NCBI GenBank assembly: GCA_019055375.1
Contig: JAHQIW010002045.1
Coordinates: 1-64,000 of the forward strand
Direction of reading: 5' to 3'
DNA: 64,000 nucleotides
Source: Parelaphostrongylus tenuis
Lineage: Eukaryota > Nematoda > Chromadorea > Rhabditida > Metastrongylidae
The notes under the pieces were generated by a model. It ran no database searches and was not told where the DNA came from. It was given only the letters and a program-made list of their open reading frames with translations. How positions within the stretch are numbered: the first letter of the stretch is position 1; each line of letters opens with the position of its first letter. Positions 1 to 13,175 of this stretch are shown in pieces. The position numbers were made by a program, and so were the translations under genes.

Positions 1-725
1 TTTAACACTTAGAGCAAAAATGGTGCTTCACACCCCCCTTTCGTCTTCATTTTTATCATGCATATGATTCGGTAGAAATCGAAAGCTTATCAGCGTGTGG
101 AGAATTTTTCGTAGTATTAAGGTACCTAATCGTCAGTTGTTTTATAGAAAGTTTCTTCCAAAGAAGAAGAAAAATTCCTAATCGAATGACAAAATATCGA
201 TCGTTTCGCCTCGTCCCGCCCCTGCCACGGTCCTCAGCTTGTAGGATGACGTGTAAAGAAAGTTGCGAAAAATGTAAACTCGATCATATGTTTCCTGCCA
301 AACCGTATTTTCTTAAAATAAGCATATGGCTGGAATCAGGAAACATCACGACATCAGATGTTTGCTACTAGTCTAAAGAAAGACCTCCGCCCGGAGAGGT
401 TCAAAGCAAAAATCAAGGGTTATAGGAGATCAAAAGATCAAGAGAGATTCTTCAAAAAATCTCTTTGAAGTTTGTGCTATAGTTTGAGCACTGGCACTCC
501 AAGGACTCTGAGGAAAGAGTTCTGTCCAGCGAAATATAAGCGAGATAAGAGAAAAGACACGTGGTTTCATGTAACATGATTCTATTTCAAATTTTACACT
601 CGTTATAAAAGGGTGTTCTAGAAAAACTGGCGACGTGGGCTGTAGCCTCAAGTTTCAGCTTTCGACTTGTAACTAACACTCCTTTGAAAAAGATCTTCTC
701 CAGCGATTGATATCGGTTTTCCATA
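1..725 (+). mobile_element. Same TIR element family, left arm cut by window edge
   Basis: Bases 15-180 match the interior that follows the left arm in the 42.6-kb copy (CGTCTTCATTTTTATCATGC, GCGTGTGGAGAATTTTTCGT, TTTCTTCCAAAGAAG). The right arm is at ~590-720 (TATAAAAGGGTGTTCTAG, TTCTCCAGCGATTGATAT). No gene here; the two ORFs inside are element sequence. Confidence 0.6.
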
Positions 726-1069
726 TGTTCCCTCCTAATCAAAAACAACCTTCATTCTTAGTTGAATGATATTAAGGCAACTTTCACGTGCCCCCTGAGT
801 TCCACTCGCGTTGACTTCCACGAGACAGTGTAGTGGTTTGGAAAGTCCATCAGTAGATGAGAAACATGAGCTACCACCTGCTACCTATGATTTCCATTCA
901 CTATCACGTTTCTAAGTAATTTCTACTGGTATTCGACATCAGTGATCGAGTCTACCAAATTTTATTCACAGTTTAGGGCACCCACATTTGTTCTGCTCTG
1001 ACAACAAAACTCTAATTCCTCGCAGTGTGTCCGACTCGCTGCTATATGAGAAATATACATGTTTCTCTT

Positions 1070-1110
<41 letters not shown>

Positions 1111-1168
1111 CTGCCATATATATGACCTATATACATATATGATCTATATTATATATATGACCTACATC

Positions 1169-1208
<40 letters not shown>

Positions 1209-1215
1209 CGTACGT
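1070..1215. repeat. TA-rich microsatellite
   Basis: Two pure (TA)n tracts, at ~1073-1107 and ~1168-1195, separated by TA/TG-rich sequence. The 64-codon ORF (Tyr/Ile repeats) is an artefact. Confidence 0.95.
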
Positions 1216-1219
1216 ATGA

Positions 1220-3990
1220 TCTGCTACAAGATGTCTGGTTTATTGCTGTGAAAGTTGTTATATATTTAATACAAGATATCCTATATGTAGAGAATCAATT
1301 CATTCAATAGACTACTGTAAAGCTGGTCATCACAACTGTTGTACGAAAGTTTCCTAATAAATGTTTACACTAGAGGTTATCAACAGCAGTTTTATTTGGA
1401 ACATCAACTAAGTAGGTCAAGCGCACTGTTTGTGAGCATGAAGCACTAAGTTTCTTTCATTGCCTAAACCGATAGCATCTTACAAGATTCTTACCACCCT
1501 ACATCGATGCATTGTTTGTTATAAAGTATTGTCTAAATCGTTTTCGCTTTCAACTTCCATAGAAATGTCCTTGATGATGTAAGTTTACTTATCGCTTCAC
1601 TATTGTTCGGCACTTCGTTCGTATGAGCTCAAACATTCAATTTTAGTGACGTCGACACTAGAGTGGCACTCTGCGAATCAGCATAGAGAGCTTGCTCAGA
1701 GATGGCGACGAATAGGAGCATTATGAAGATAGCGACGACAGCGAAGAAGAAATCTTAGTCTTCGCAGCTAGTACGAGTCAGGACAGAAACTCAATATATG
1801 GGTTATAGAGTACTTCGCCTAATGCACGGACCGTCACTGGCTGTTCATGGAATGTAGTCTCGCCCACACGGCAACCTTGTTGCCGACTTCATGGTGGTGT
1901 TCAGAATTCGGCATTGCTTGGGCGTGAGACTCCAGTGGAAACTCTTTATGAAGAACGTTTGGTAGCCGATTGTTGAGCAGACCAATGTATGTGGCCACCA
2001 AAAGAAGAAAGTGTGGAAAGACACAATAGTCGCGGATAAAGATATTCTTAGGTTTGTGCCTCAAAATGACCCATACACGATTGTCAAGTCTCCAACGATC
2101 ACTGGAGCAATAGCACGCATTTTTAGAGATTCTCCATAGTGTCGCATTTCATGTCGAGGGATCTCTTCTTCGCAACATGACCCACTAAACATGTAAGCGA
2201 CAAAATGGGTCACGATGTGAGTGACAGTACAAAATAAGGTTATTATTGAAACTTGTGGAGAGGAAATGTAAGGACCCATTCAAATCATGACGTATGTATC
2301 TATAGTGCCATTCAGAGGACGAATTGGCTTCCGCCGGTATGCTCTTTGTAAAAGGAATGGATATAGAATAAAGCTATTCCAGATCTAGAATAAAGCTATT
2401 TGAAATCTGAGGTGAAGGCGAGTACACTTAGGTGTACATAAGTGTTGGCACAAGTCCGACACCGAACACCTCAGGTAGGTAGTGTGGTATTGAATCTAAT
2501 GAACGATCGCCTTACGGCACGGGCGGAAATCCTACGACGGACATGTTCGCAGTCTTCGACATGTAGAAGAGGAAGTCGCTGGTGGATCACATTGGCCATA
2601 TAGTCGCCATATTCACCATTTCTTAAGAGGACACATAAAGTGTACGTCCATTTCGCTCGTTCTTAGCTTCGTAGTCTGTAATTTCGTATTTTAGGTATGT
2701 ACGTCTACTAATCCACTTTGTCTCTGACATACTTCTCAAAAATGCCTGGCTACTGCAACGCATCTATGCGCACCGCTTGAAAATGAAAGTGTAAATTATC
2801 AAATACACATGTACAAGGCGGTGATCTGTGTGAGCTACTTGAAAAGACTTGATCCTCATCCTCCTAGATCTAGCCACGTCCTCTAAACGGCGTCTCGTCG
2901 AAAGCGTGGACGTTGCGTCGTGTGCTATAGAAAAGCGGTGAATAATAATGCAGGTGTCTTGAAGCTCATACTAAGCAAAAACGTACTAGATGTAGCAACG
3001 GCTCCGATGCCATTTTCATAGGCATCTAGCTGGACGATCCGCTCGCGATCGTGACCGCGCTGCCAAGTCATCGAGACAGCAGTCATTTCGTGACTTCTTG
3101 GCTCCGTTGCCTTCGTCACCCTTCCATTGCGATCCTATGACTTCACATTGATCGACTAGCCGTTTGTTTCTGTTCTCGTCATTCTCTATCACTTGTGAAG
3201 CTCGATACATATTGTATGCGGAGCTCATGACGACGGAGATGGGCCAACTTCTAAGTTTTCTTTGACCCTACACCAGGGCTGGATTCCAGTCCTATACACA
3301 TACACTCGCCTCCTGTCATGCCAACATATAGTCACCCACTGGTTCCCTCCTCCGGCTTTCTTCTCTCTTCAGTTATATTTGGTTCTTCTGCAGGGCAAGC
3401 ATAACGCATTTCCGGGATTCGCCGCTCACTCGGGCCCCGTAGCTCATCGCTCAATATATTGACTCGCACTCATTAGTCTCTTAGTATTGTCACACACTTC
3501 TGTGCCATCATGATGAATATATTATTGGTATGTTACCACTGTGGTGATGTATACATATCTCAGGTTGTTCTGTATACCGACTACATCACTGTTGTCTGTA
3601 ACGACCACACTGTTTTCTTATACGGAGTAATTCTATCGTTCATACTGCTGTTCCATGTTCACTCCAATAAACTAATCATCAGTTGTGTCCAACCCCATTA
3701 CAAGCGGATAGTGGCAATTTAAGCAATCAATCACACACACCCATAGTCCATCCTCACTACGAGGCAGGACGATCGGATGTACTGAGCGAAGAATCTCCAC
3801 CTCTTCCCTCCAAAGAAGTGCACAGGAACCGTTTCGAATCCTGCGCCACACTAGATGTAGTCAGTGTAAAATCGACTTTTTGGAATGTTAGAATGTTACT
3901 CACGAAATTTGTGATCTTAAACTTATTAAAATAGTTAAACATGTTGGGAAGTATTACATTTCCATGACAAAATATTGTATTAACGTGTTA
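1220..3990. other. No gene recognised
   Basis: Short ORFs only. Two overlapping minus-strand frames at 2925-3228 have charged, non-repetitive composition (e.g. QVIENDENRNKRLVDQ) but no splice-supported neighbour. 1834-2279 is open on the minus strand in two frames without recognisable motif. Confidence 0.4.
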
Positions 3991-3994
3991 TATG

Positions 3995-4190
3995 CTGTAT
4001 GTACATATATAGATATTATATATATAATATGCGTATATGTTACAAGTATGTGTTCATACATGCACACAAGTACAAGTATACACACCTGTATTCATATGTA
4101 ATATATATACGTATATATATATATATATATACATATACATATGTTATATGCTTATACGTTATATGTATGTTGACGATTTTCAAATAAATT
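3995..4190. repeat. TA-rich microsatellite region
   Basis: Interrupted TATATA, GTATAT and CATATG repeats with a (TA)n core at ~4111-4130. The Tyr-rich ORF is an artefact. Confidence 0.9.
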
Positions 4191-4659
4191 AGGTGAATAG
4201 ATAAGCGCTATGGTGTTATCTAGATGTCTAATAATGCAATCTAATCATTTCGAGAAAAATGTATAATCTCTCACGGTTAAACGTGATTTGTCTCTACTTA
4301 TTAGGTCATATATTCAAAAACCAAGCGCAATAATGGAATCTCTGTTTCTCATGCTATTGAATGACTAGTGAAACTGTAGTGAAAGCTCTTCCAAGTCAGC
4401 AAGGCAAGGAAATAGGAGTACAATTCATACACTATGATCATTGCACACAATTTTTGATGTTCAGAGAAGATTTTCAGGTTAAGTGAGTGTTGTTCTATTG
4501 AAATACGTTTATAGAAATCTTTAATGTTAAAGTACCTTTTCGTAGCAGTAATGTTTGCAAACAATCAATGTTGCGCTGGATATTACAGAAAATCTCATTG
4601 TGAAGTGGAAACAACGCACTCTGAGAGCGAAATGTAAATTCTTTTTTTTTAGCACAACG

Positions 4660-5335
4660 TAGTATTGAGGTTCTTTCAGAAACTAGGCTCATTATCAAAA
4701 CCGAATTTTTCAAGCTATCAAATGAATAGTAAAAACAGCAATAAAGTAGAAAAAAATATTATATGGCAGCTGAAGAAGTGTTCCTTCTTCAATGCAGGAG
4801 GTTATCTCTTTGAAACGTAGGGTATTTTTCATACAAAAGCGTTCTCTTCACTACAGATCTCTTTATACCAGTCCCTTCTATAACACTCCATCATTTCGCA
4901 CCCAATTCTTTTGTAATAATAGCTTTCTTGGATTTGAAATTTTTCTATGTCATGCCAAAAATACCTTGTGAAGTTGCTGAAAAACGAACTCTGCTTACAA
5001 AACGTTACCTTTGCTGTTAGAAGAAAGTGAAATAAAAGTCGTTTCACTAAGCAAATTCAACGGGATAATAGGAATTTCTCAAGTCGTCAAATGCATACAA
5101 AACATCGATGGAAAAGAAAGAAACGAAGTCATATAACAGCTAAAAATATGTTCCCTTTTACAACAACGTGCTTTTCTCGTAGAATAGACGATTATTCGAG
5201 ACATAGCCACTCTCTTAACTATTAAACTTCTATAGAAGCCTCTTCTGTTATATTTCACCATTTCATCACGATAACATCCCCTCAGTACCTCAAATTGCCA
5301 CACAAATTCCCATATTTCCATTGCAAAGCGTGATA
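4660..5335 (-). repeat. Imperfect tandem duplication, unit ~375 bp
   Basis: Two adjacent units share the order CAAGCTATCAAATG / CAAGTCGTCAAATG, ATATGGCAGCTGAAGAA / ATATAACAGCTAAAAAT, and TCTCTTTATACCAGTCCCTT / TTCTATAGAAGCCTCTTCTG. Minus-strand ORFs at 4829-5047 and 5079-5321 are corresponding parts of the two units. The start of a third unit is visible near 4.35-4.6 kb. Confidence 0.45.
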
Positions 5336-5339
5336 ATAA

Positions 5340-6275
5340 AGAATCCTCGCCGCGCCGCGCCGTCGCACACGCGGAGTGCGATATGAGCTGAAAACAGCGC
5401 GGATCGTTGTCAGCGGGTTATTATTGCCTCGGCATACCACGCTTGACTGACTGCTTAGGCGTACACAATCTGCTCTTGCAAGAAACCAAATGATGCATCT
5501 GATCTATGCCTTAGCTCAAGACTTGAAAAAGCTTCTTATTCAGAGCATGAGGCTTCTATTTTTTGGGTAGGGGTTTTTAGAAGAGCTGGGTGCCCTTTTG
5601 ACTAAATGTACGCTCATGAAGGTCCTCCCAGCAGCAACCCACCCTTTCGTGATGACAAAGTTTGGTTAGCTACAAACAAACGAGGGGTTAACTACTTCAG
5701 TAGTAGAACGCAGTTTTCTTTTGGTTAGTAGAGCGCGCTACGAAAGCATTTCCAGTTGAAAAGCGATTTGCATTGTTGTTCAAGTTCAAAAAAAAATCTC
5801 TGAAAGGGCTCAGCAATATTCCATCGCTTAGTAATGATTCTCGCTTCTAGAATGTCTATCCAGATTATATATTCTAAAATCTCTATTCAGAAACCATACT
5901 TGCATGGGGAAACGCGATACTATTCATTAGCCGCCCAAACGGCGAGAATACACGTGTATTAGAAAGAAAACAAGGCGTAGTGAAAGAGTTAGTATCCTCA
6001 TGCAATTGAAAAATGCATAACATTGAAGTACGAAAAGTCACATCATCAGAAAACGTCATACCTCGACGACCTGATGTTCTTCTTCTCTCGGTGCAATGGC
6101 GTTCTCCGTAACATTTCTAATGATCTCATTTTCGTTATTCATCCTGCAAATCTTAGCACCTGAAAACGAATAACTTCTGTTAGGTTGTTCCATAATTTTT
6201 GACACTAAAGTGCATGATATTGTGTTAACATTATATTACGTCTTACTTCCATACGTTTTGTTATACAGCTCGCCT
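5340..6275. other. No gene recognised
   Basis: A short CG-rich patch (TCGCCGCGCCGCGCCGTCGC, ~5347) and the stretch 5.56-5.66 kb, which resembles 42.0-42.1 kb (GAAGAGCTGG, TACGCTCAT), so probably repeat. Confidence 0.4.
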
Positions 6276-6279
6276 ATAG

Positions 6280-6700
6280 TTACTTTGTAATGGAGCTGTC
6301 GTGGATACATATTCGCTAGGTACTTTAGCATACATATCGTTCAAAGCGAAAATGCTAGTGAAGCGACGCGCAAGTCTAATAGACCTTTCTGTGAACGGTT
6401 CGAGGGCGACTTATCTTCCAGACCGTCCTGCCCAGCTTTGAACTTCGCGAGCCATTTTCAAGCCCTCCTTTCCGCAACCGTACAACCACCTTGAGCTTTA
6501 TTAATCCTGTGCGCCTCTTCACTAGCATTTCCCTATGTGCCATTCGTGTGTGAGTGACAAGTAAGTTATCAAGGCAGCTCCAACCTAATGCAAATGAAGT
6601 CAAGTTGTTTATAAAATTTTTCGCAAGGAGATATGCAGATGAACGATGCTAAAATCATGCAGTTTCAATTGCTTCTGGTTACTAAAGGCGGTTCCGACCA
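6280..6700. repeat. Decayed copy of the 15.5-kb foldback element
   Basis: Contains GGAGCTGTCGTGG near the left end and, on the right, GCCATTCGTGTGTGAGTGAC, AGGCAGCTCC, AAAATCATGCAGTTTCAATT and CTTCTGGTTACTAAAGG, matching arms of the 15.5-kb element. The 75-codon minus ORF (6376-6603) is element sequence. Confidence 0.5.
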
Positions 6701-6734
6701 AATCTAACGAAAAGACGTTTCTGAATGAATGAGT

Positions 6735-7425
6735 CTCAAATGCCCCTTCACGTTCAACCAAATGAGTATCTAGTTTCCCAGTTACGTCTACTTAGGCCGT
6801 GAAGTCAACATATTATACGACCGTGCCCCAGAGTCGAGCTGGAAGAAGAGAGAGGCTTGAGAGCATACTAGAGCATCGAGGACGTAGTAAAAAGAACGGA
6901 AGACATCCAGCTTCGTGCTCACCTTTTCGACTCAACGGTTATTCCTGTCCTAACGTATGCAGCAGAAATCTGGTCACTACGCAGGCAGGATGAAAGATCA
7001 CTTGGCGTTATTGGAACGCTCACTCGAAAGGCCGATGCTAGTAGTATTCCGTACATTGCAGTTGAAAGAAAGGACCCAAAATTATAACCTAAGGCAAGAT
7101 CAAAGAAGCCTTTTTGTACGCCAGGCTATCGAAGATAAGATCGGCTGCGCACGCAGCTTTAACGACAACCGATGGGCGAGAACTGCTACCAGATGGATTC
7201 TTCGAGATGTCAAGTGCTCTATAGAAAAACCACTGACCCGTTCGTCCGATTTCTTCACGAAAAGCCTAGAGAAAAAATATGGTGATCAGCAAAGTCTTGA
7301 AGCGAGGAAGACCCACTGGGCTACAGCTCCAAATGATAAGAAAAAAATGATAGTTCTATTGGTGCTTGCTCGAGTCACTCGGCGATCAACGGAATGATAC
7401 GTAATACAGCGCACTGAGAAGCCGT
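6735..7425 (+). mobile_element. RTE-type retrotransposon fragment, 3' part
   Basis: Only the C-terminal part of the reverse transcriptase remains. Frames contain KCPFTFN and VYLGREV (6.74-6.80 kb), FRLNG then VIPVLTYAAE-like sequence (~6.94 kb) and, in an open frame at 6957-7397, FNDNRWARTATRWI, DVKCSI, SSDFFTKSLEKKYGDQ and THWATAPNDKK. It aligns with the end of the 16.6-18.9 kb element but is more diverged. No 5' part is present. Confidence 0.75.
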
Positions 7426-7429
7426 TCCC

Positions 7430-9195
7430 ATAGAGCAAGAACAGCCTTAGCATCTACCTGTCTCGTGACATTATATGCTATCGAAAATCTAGAATTAAAG
7501 TGCTGCCCAGCGAAAAAGGCTTCAAATTACACGTACAGCCGAGCGGGTACACGCCGTAGTCTGATGAACGTTCACAGTAAAGTATCTGTGGTTATATAAA
7601 ACGAGTACCTACGATCGAGAAAAGAAGTTGTTTTATAATACTACTTAGGCCAAACACCTGTATTACTCTAATAATTCAAGGCTAATAAGAGTTGCCGGAA
7701 TATTAGCAAATTACTTATTGTTCTCTAATTTTTAATCACTACAGCAACTTTTGAGCATTATATATCATAGGATATATCAAAGACAATAGATTTATTTATG
7801 TCGATTTTCGTGCAACATATTACGATTGACAGGATGCCAACAATAGTATATTTGCGCAGTGAGGGAAAGCATTTTAGCTATTAATAAGAAGTATATTTGC
7901 TCCAACAGTTTACGAGTGTGTGGAGAAAATCGTCAGCTATCAAAGTATAACGAAAAACTCATATTAATTTTCAGCATGGAGAAAAAAAACCAATTAAATG
8001 ACAGAAATCGCACTGCCGGCGATATCAACTGTGGTTCCAAAAGGGTTAAGTACCACACAAATACTGCATGTACCATAGCAGATTCACATGTTTGGCATGT
8101 GATATAAATGTCAGATGAAGTACGGAAAAGGAATAGTATGGAGAAAACCGCAATGCTTAATGAGTGGAGCATAAAGTCCCACTTTTGGAAAACAAAACAG
8201 CACCGTTTGGGAACTAAATTTCTATTTTTGAGATCATTCAATGTGAAGGAGACGTTAGATGAGAGCTGATAAAAATTTCAATTTTTCTCGATCTTAGTAC
8301 TTCAAAATTTCAATCGTTCAAACGGAGATTTATGCCGATATACGTAAGATAATAAATCGACAATGTGATTTTGGAGAAAAGAAAGATAGGTGATTACAGA
8401 TTTGGAATAACTGAACAGAGATTACAAGTACTTGCAAGTAAGGAATCTGTCGTAAAATTCCGCGCACGTGGTACCGCGTTTTGGCGCGTGGATTCAAATC
8501 AATCACGAACTTTCGATAACTAGTCTGCAATTGTCGTAAGACCCGGAATGTGGAGAAGCGGAATGCTTAGTGATGCAGAGTATCAGACAGCGAGGTGATA
8601 AGCGATCCGATGGCTGCAAGAAGTGAATTTGACTCTTTTGGCACACTAAAAAACTTTATAATAAGTCAAACTTAATTCCAGGGTTGCTGGCATTTTTTCA
8701 ACCAAATGGCTATTGAACTTCTAGAGAAAATATGCATTCCGATTGTGAAATACAATTTTATTTTCGCTTCTACAACGCAATAAGAAGGCGTTTCCACGAA
8801 CGAAGTACAGTGTTGAAATTGTACCTCTTCAATCAACTACTTTTATACACATCGTTTGGAAACAATGATAATCTGATATTTAAATAACATGTTATGAGTG
8901 CTATGTGAGGTCTGTTAGGGCACTAGTACTAGTACTAAACGGAGCCGTTTTGTCCTGACAGTTTGAAAAACAAGGGTATTACTCAAAACCGATGGCTAAA
9001 GTTCCGGAGACTCGCGTTCGTCAGAGCTCAGAGAAACTATATCATACCATATCTGATTATTCGGTCAATATTTCGCATATGCATTAAGAATCTGATACGA
9101 ACAATTCAGTAGTCTGTCTGGCTACTATGCGAGGAGTAGCGAACTGATGCAAGTTTTACTTAAAGTAAACGACAGTTCGTAAGACATATTGCATT
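7430..9195. other. No gene recognised
   Basis: AT-rich with overlapping short ORFs on both strands at 7.86-8.24 kb. Parts of 8.1-8.55 kb recur near 9.9-10.1 and 11.8-12.0 kb (AGTGGAGCATAAAGTCCCAC; AATGTGATTTTGGAGAAAAG). 8.70-8.80 kb has an inverted arm-type repeat. Confidence 0.4.
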
Positions 9196-9199
9196 TTTA

Positions 9200-9750
9200 C
9201 TACTCATGCCGAGGCTTAAAAAGAGTCGAGCTTTCGGGTTTTTAAACAATTTTTGCATTATTTTCATGGCAGCAGCCCATTATTCAGCAATCCATAATCA
9301 TTCCAGAGATTCAGAGGATATATTAATTTTGGTCTATTTTACAGTGAACTGTACTGCGTTGTATTTTATGAATGATGCTCTAGTTATCGAGGTTTTTAGA
9401 CCCTTTCAACCACGGCTTTCTGAGAAGGAACAAGTCATTTCCTGGCTTACTGATAAGCTCAAAAGAGCCAAATCATTGTTGTGGATGATGTTTCGACACC
9501 GTCATCTCACAGCTGCAAATTATTCTAGCCACGAGCCCGACTGTTGGTCACTGCAATGTCGGGGCATTTATCACCTGATTCGCGGTCATTTGTTACTCTG
9601 CCTAGATTCCTTTATAAACAAGTGATGCATACCCAAGGGATCGGCCGAACCGAAAAGCACTGTGCTATTGATGAGCCTGTAAGAGCGAAACAGTCCTGTC
9701 TAGTACTGTGTCAGTGCCCTATCAGACCTCATGAAAAGCTTAAAACATGT
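9200..9750 (+). repeat. Dispersed repeat shared with 14.38-14.70 kb
   Basis: ATGCCGAGGCTTAAAAAGAG (9206) parallels ATGCCGAGGTTTATAGAAAG (14386), and both blocks end with a fragment of the 46.8-kb family (ACAAGAGCCC / ATCAGACCTCATG). A 139-codon ORF (9206-9625) lies here; because the start region is repetitive and the 14.4-kb counterpart is broken, it is treated as element sequence, possibly a decayed protein part. Confidence 0.4.
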
Positions 9751-10165
9751 TGTGTGATTATCAGATTATCACTGTAGAAAATGTCCTCTCTCATGTTATC
9801 AAGTGGTTACCAGAAATCCAGAAGAAAAGTGCTGGACAGAGAAAAGGCCCAAAATATTCGTGCACTCAGATAGATACACGTCACCCGCAAACGATTAAAT
9901 ACCGCACAAATACTGTATAAGTTATAGCAAAAGCACATGCTCGGCTTTGGTAAGGATACCACATGAAGTAAAGGTAAAGGATTAGCACGGAAAAAGGTCA
10001 GAATCTAATGAGTGGAGCATATAGTCCTACTTCTAAAGTCAAAATAGCAAAAGTATTTCTACGTTTTTTTTGGATGAGTGATATAGATGAGCTAAAAACT
10101 CGTCCACTTGACCGTTGTAAATCTTCAAGCATTCAAATGAAGATTTCCGCTGACATATGTGGAAT

Positions 10166-10400
10166 TTAGAGCGCCTTGGCCGAGTGGCTGTGCTGCTCGT
10201 TGCGTAGCGAGTGGGACCGAGATCCACCCTCCAACTCTCCCTGGCGGTCAAAAACAACGCTCTATGGAGCGCCACAGCAAGGCTATTCTCGAGACTGCAA
10301 GGAGACGCGCTCAACTAGTATGCTATGTCATTCGAGAAGAAGACGAAAAATCGAATTGAATGCTAAGACTACTAATATCCGCTAGCAAGAAAAAAACTTG
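10166..10400 (+). mobile_element. Ser/Leu-tRNA-like SINE, family 2
   Basis: GCGCCTTGGCCGAGTGGCTG is a tRNA-Ser/Leu-like A-box region, followed by CTCGTTGCGTAGCGAGTGGG, CTCTCCCTGGCGGTC, GAGACTGCAAGGAGACGCGC and TCGAATTGAATGCTAAGACT. The last block recurs in all copies. The minus ORF at 10039-10314 is SINE antisense. Confidence 0.65.
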
Positions 10401-10414
10401 GTCTTTTTTGTTAT

Positions 10415-10945
10415 CTGTCCGTCGTTTCGTCCCTTTAGAAAATGCTTATTTTGCGCTTGCTTTCGGCGATTAAGTAATCATTCGATAGCTTAGGTCAAAA
10501 GAACTTGAATAGCTATTCCATGTTCTAAAAGCTCTTGTTATTCCCCTGAAAGAGCAAGAACAGTTCTTGTTACTTGTTCAAAAATATCTCGCTAATCAAA
10601 GCTTTCTCCCCGGAGTTATAGCAACCGATCGATAGACCAATTCTTAAGACTTTCAATGATTTATTTGATTTTTAAAATAGACCCTGCATTACGCTGTAAT
10701 AGCCAAAAGAAAATTGAGTTTCTCCAAACTTTATCACTTCTATTATCCGCTCCTCCGCCCGATAGTTTGCAAAAACGCACTTTTTGGCCGTTTTCAATGT
10801 TCAAGCAGCCATTCAGTAGTTCAGGCCATAATAATTTTAGTGGTTATTTGGCTTTCAAAAAGGCCTTTTTATTGCGCTGAAAGAGTAAAAATAAATTCGT
10901 GTTTTTCATTCGAGGATTTCTCGCTCACTAAAGCTTTACCTTTCG
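10415..10945 (+). repeat. Dispersed repeat, copy 1 (pairs with 22.35-22.86 kb)
   Basis: Several blocks recur in the same order at 22.35-22.86 kb: CGTTTCG-type start, AGTAATCATTCGATAGCTTA, AATGATTTATTTGATTTTTA, TCACTTCTATTATCCGCTCC and TTTTTATTGCGCTGAAAGAG. Part of the unit repeats again just downstream (10.92-11.05 kb) and inverted at 11.2-11.6 kb. Overlapping ORFs are repeat-derived. Confidence 0.6.
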
Positions 10946-11139
10946 AGTTTCAGTAACCATTCGATAGATCAGAACCTAGAAATTTCAGAGATCTATATGG
11001 TTTTGAATGCGACCTCGTATCACGCTGCAACAGCCAAACAATATTCGCCTACGTAAAACTGGAAAAATAAGCATCGAGTGCGTCATCGATTTTCTTTCGG
11101 TTCTTAGAAAGCGCTGAGAAGTCTATTTAAGAAGTCAAA

Positions 11140-11720
11140 AACATTCCTGGAATTCTTGAAATTTGATCGATCGTTTGATTTTATAGATATAAGATAGAAG
11201 CCCTGGTCAGCGAAAATTCTTTGAATGAGGAACAAATTATTATTTTTGCTCTTTCAGCGCAATAAGGAGGCTTTCTCGAAGATGGGATGCACCAGTCAAA
11301 TTTTTTTGACTTAAACGATCGACTAATTATTCAAACATTGAAACCAATCGAAAACACGTTTTTCTCGGTGGACGGAAGTGAAAAGAGGACAGCTGAAGTG
11401 ATCCATTTTCTGCGAAACCTAATCTTCTTATGGCTATCATAGCGTAATACCAGGTCCTCCAAAAAAATTCAAATAAATCACTGAAATTCCTAAGATTTGA
11501 TCTATTGATTGGTCACCGAAACTCCAAAGGAAAATCTTTGGTCAGGAAGAAATCTTTCAGTGAGAAACAAAATTTTATGTTTGAGCGTTCAACGCAATAA
11601 GGGCTTTCTTGAAGATGAGAAAAACCGCTCAAATTCTTTGAATTTGTGCTATTGCACTAATATTTTAATATTGAAAAAGACAAAGAAATCCGTTCTTCAC
11701 AAATGGTCGAAATTTTGAGC
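11140..11720 (-). repeat. Inverted copies of the 10.4-kb repeat
   Basis: CTCTTTCAGCGCAATAAGGA and GAGCGTTCAACGCAATAAGG are reverse complements of the TTATTGCGCTGAAAGAG block, each followed by the neighbouring parts in reverse order (TCTATTGATTGGTCACCGAA). The 69-codon ORF at 11509-11718 is within this repeat. Confidence 0.5.
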
Positions 11721-12893
11721 AGATAACGGAAAAGTATCAAAACTTTGCAAAGACGGATCTATAAAGTATCTAAAATTAAAAAAAGTACGTGAAATAATAA
11801 ATCAGTAAGGCGGTATTGGAGAAAAGAAAGATATGAGACTAGGACTCAAGAAAAACTGAACAGAGGTCACGAGTTCATACGAGTTCATAGATCGCCGTTG
11901 AATAGCGCGTGCTTGCCGTGTTTTGACACGCAAATTCAAAATTTCGGACTATGGATTACCCGTCCGCTATTTTTCGTTTGAGACGCGGAGCATCGCAGTG
12001 GTTAGTAACGTAACGTATCAGAAAGCGCAGTGGTAAACGATGCCTTGCTTGAATTTTATCCCTCAGGACTCTCTCGCAGTCAGACAGAGAACGTCTAAGC
12101 TCGACTGTATCTAAGACTGCGAAGGAAAGGAAGAGAAGAAAAGGGAAGGAAGAAAGAAAGAAGCATCCTGGAACATTTGCAAGGAAGACGAAGTCCTCAA
12201 GCGGCAGTTGAAGTGCCACATAGCATACTCAAAGACTTTGTGAAGGGCGAATCCGAACATACGTCGAATGGAAGAAATCCTGGGATCCACGCAGTAAAAT
12301 GTGAAAACGGGTCGTCTGAATTAAAAATATCCCATTAATTGCGCATGACATAAGAACGACATTGGTAAATACTTTCTTCTCGATAAGGCACGAGGTTGGC
12401 AGTAACAAGATTTATATAATAGCTTCTGACGTTTTGGTAGTTCAACCATTTTCAGAGTCGATGAAGGTCAAAATGACACTTAAACTACTTCGTCAAGCAC
12501 AACCACAACCTTAATAAAATTATAACATCTATAGTTTGTTTCACACAGTCGATATGTTCTTCCAAGAACTCATCATTTTAGCCTTTATGAGTCTTCCCGT
12601 ATTACTACTGTAATGTTGGTGTAACTAGTTGGACCAGATCTTGACTGGGTCCGTAATATGCCTAGCTTAAGCTAGTGAAGGATCACTCAGAAGTATGGAG
12701 CAAAATTATGTGAGGTGATAGAAAAAAATTTCCACAAAATATGTAGTGTCGGACCATACGAGTAAATAACCAATTTTACATTAGCATGGAGATAACTCCG
12801 CCACTGCAAAAAATCTTGGAAACCGAAACAGTTTGCCTTTTTTTCATTGAACTACGAATCCTATATTTTGAGGAATTTAACTTCATTATTATA

Positions 12894-13175
12894 GACGCCG
12901 TGGCCGAATGGTTGTGGGGCTCGTCACGGCCCGCATGGAGCCAAGCTCCAGGCTAACACTCTCCGGCAGACAACAACAACGCCTTTTGTGACTCCACAGT
13001 CAGGCTGTCTTTGAGATTGCAACGAGACTAGCTCAACAATTATTCTACGAGGTGCAAGAAGAAGACGAAAAAACAAATTGAATGCTAGAATTCTTGGGAT
13101 CCGCACAATATAAAAAAAGCTGTGACGACGGACTAAATAAAGTCTTTGAAGTAAAGAAAGAAGCAAGTGCAATAA
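12894..13175 (+). mobile_element. Ser/Leu-tRNA-like SINE, family 2
   Basis: GCCGTGGCCGAATGGTTGTG, GGCTAACACTCTCCGGCAGA, CGCCTTTTGTGACTCCACAG, AATTGAATGCTAGAATTCTT and GGATCCGCACAATAT. It shares its front 150 bp with 13.9 kb. Confidence 0.65.

Noticed and set aside
9206..9625. 139-codon plus-strand ORF
   Set aside because: Its start region recurs at 14.38 kb in a broken form and it ends in a MITE-type fragment; probably element sequence.
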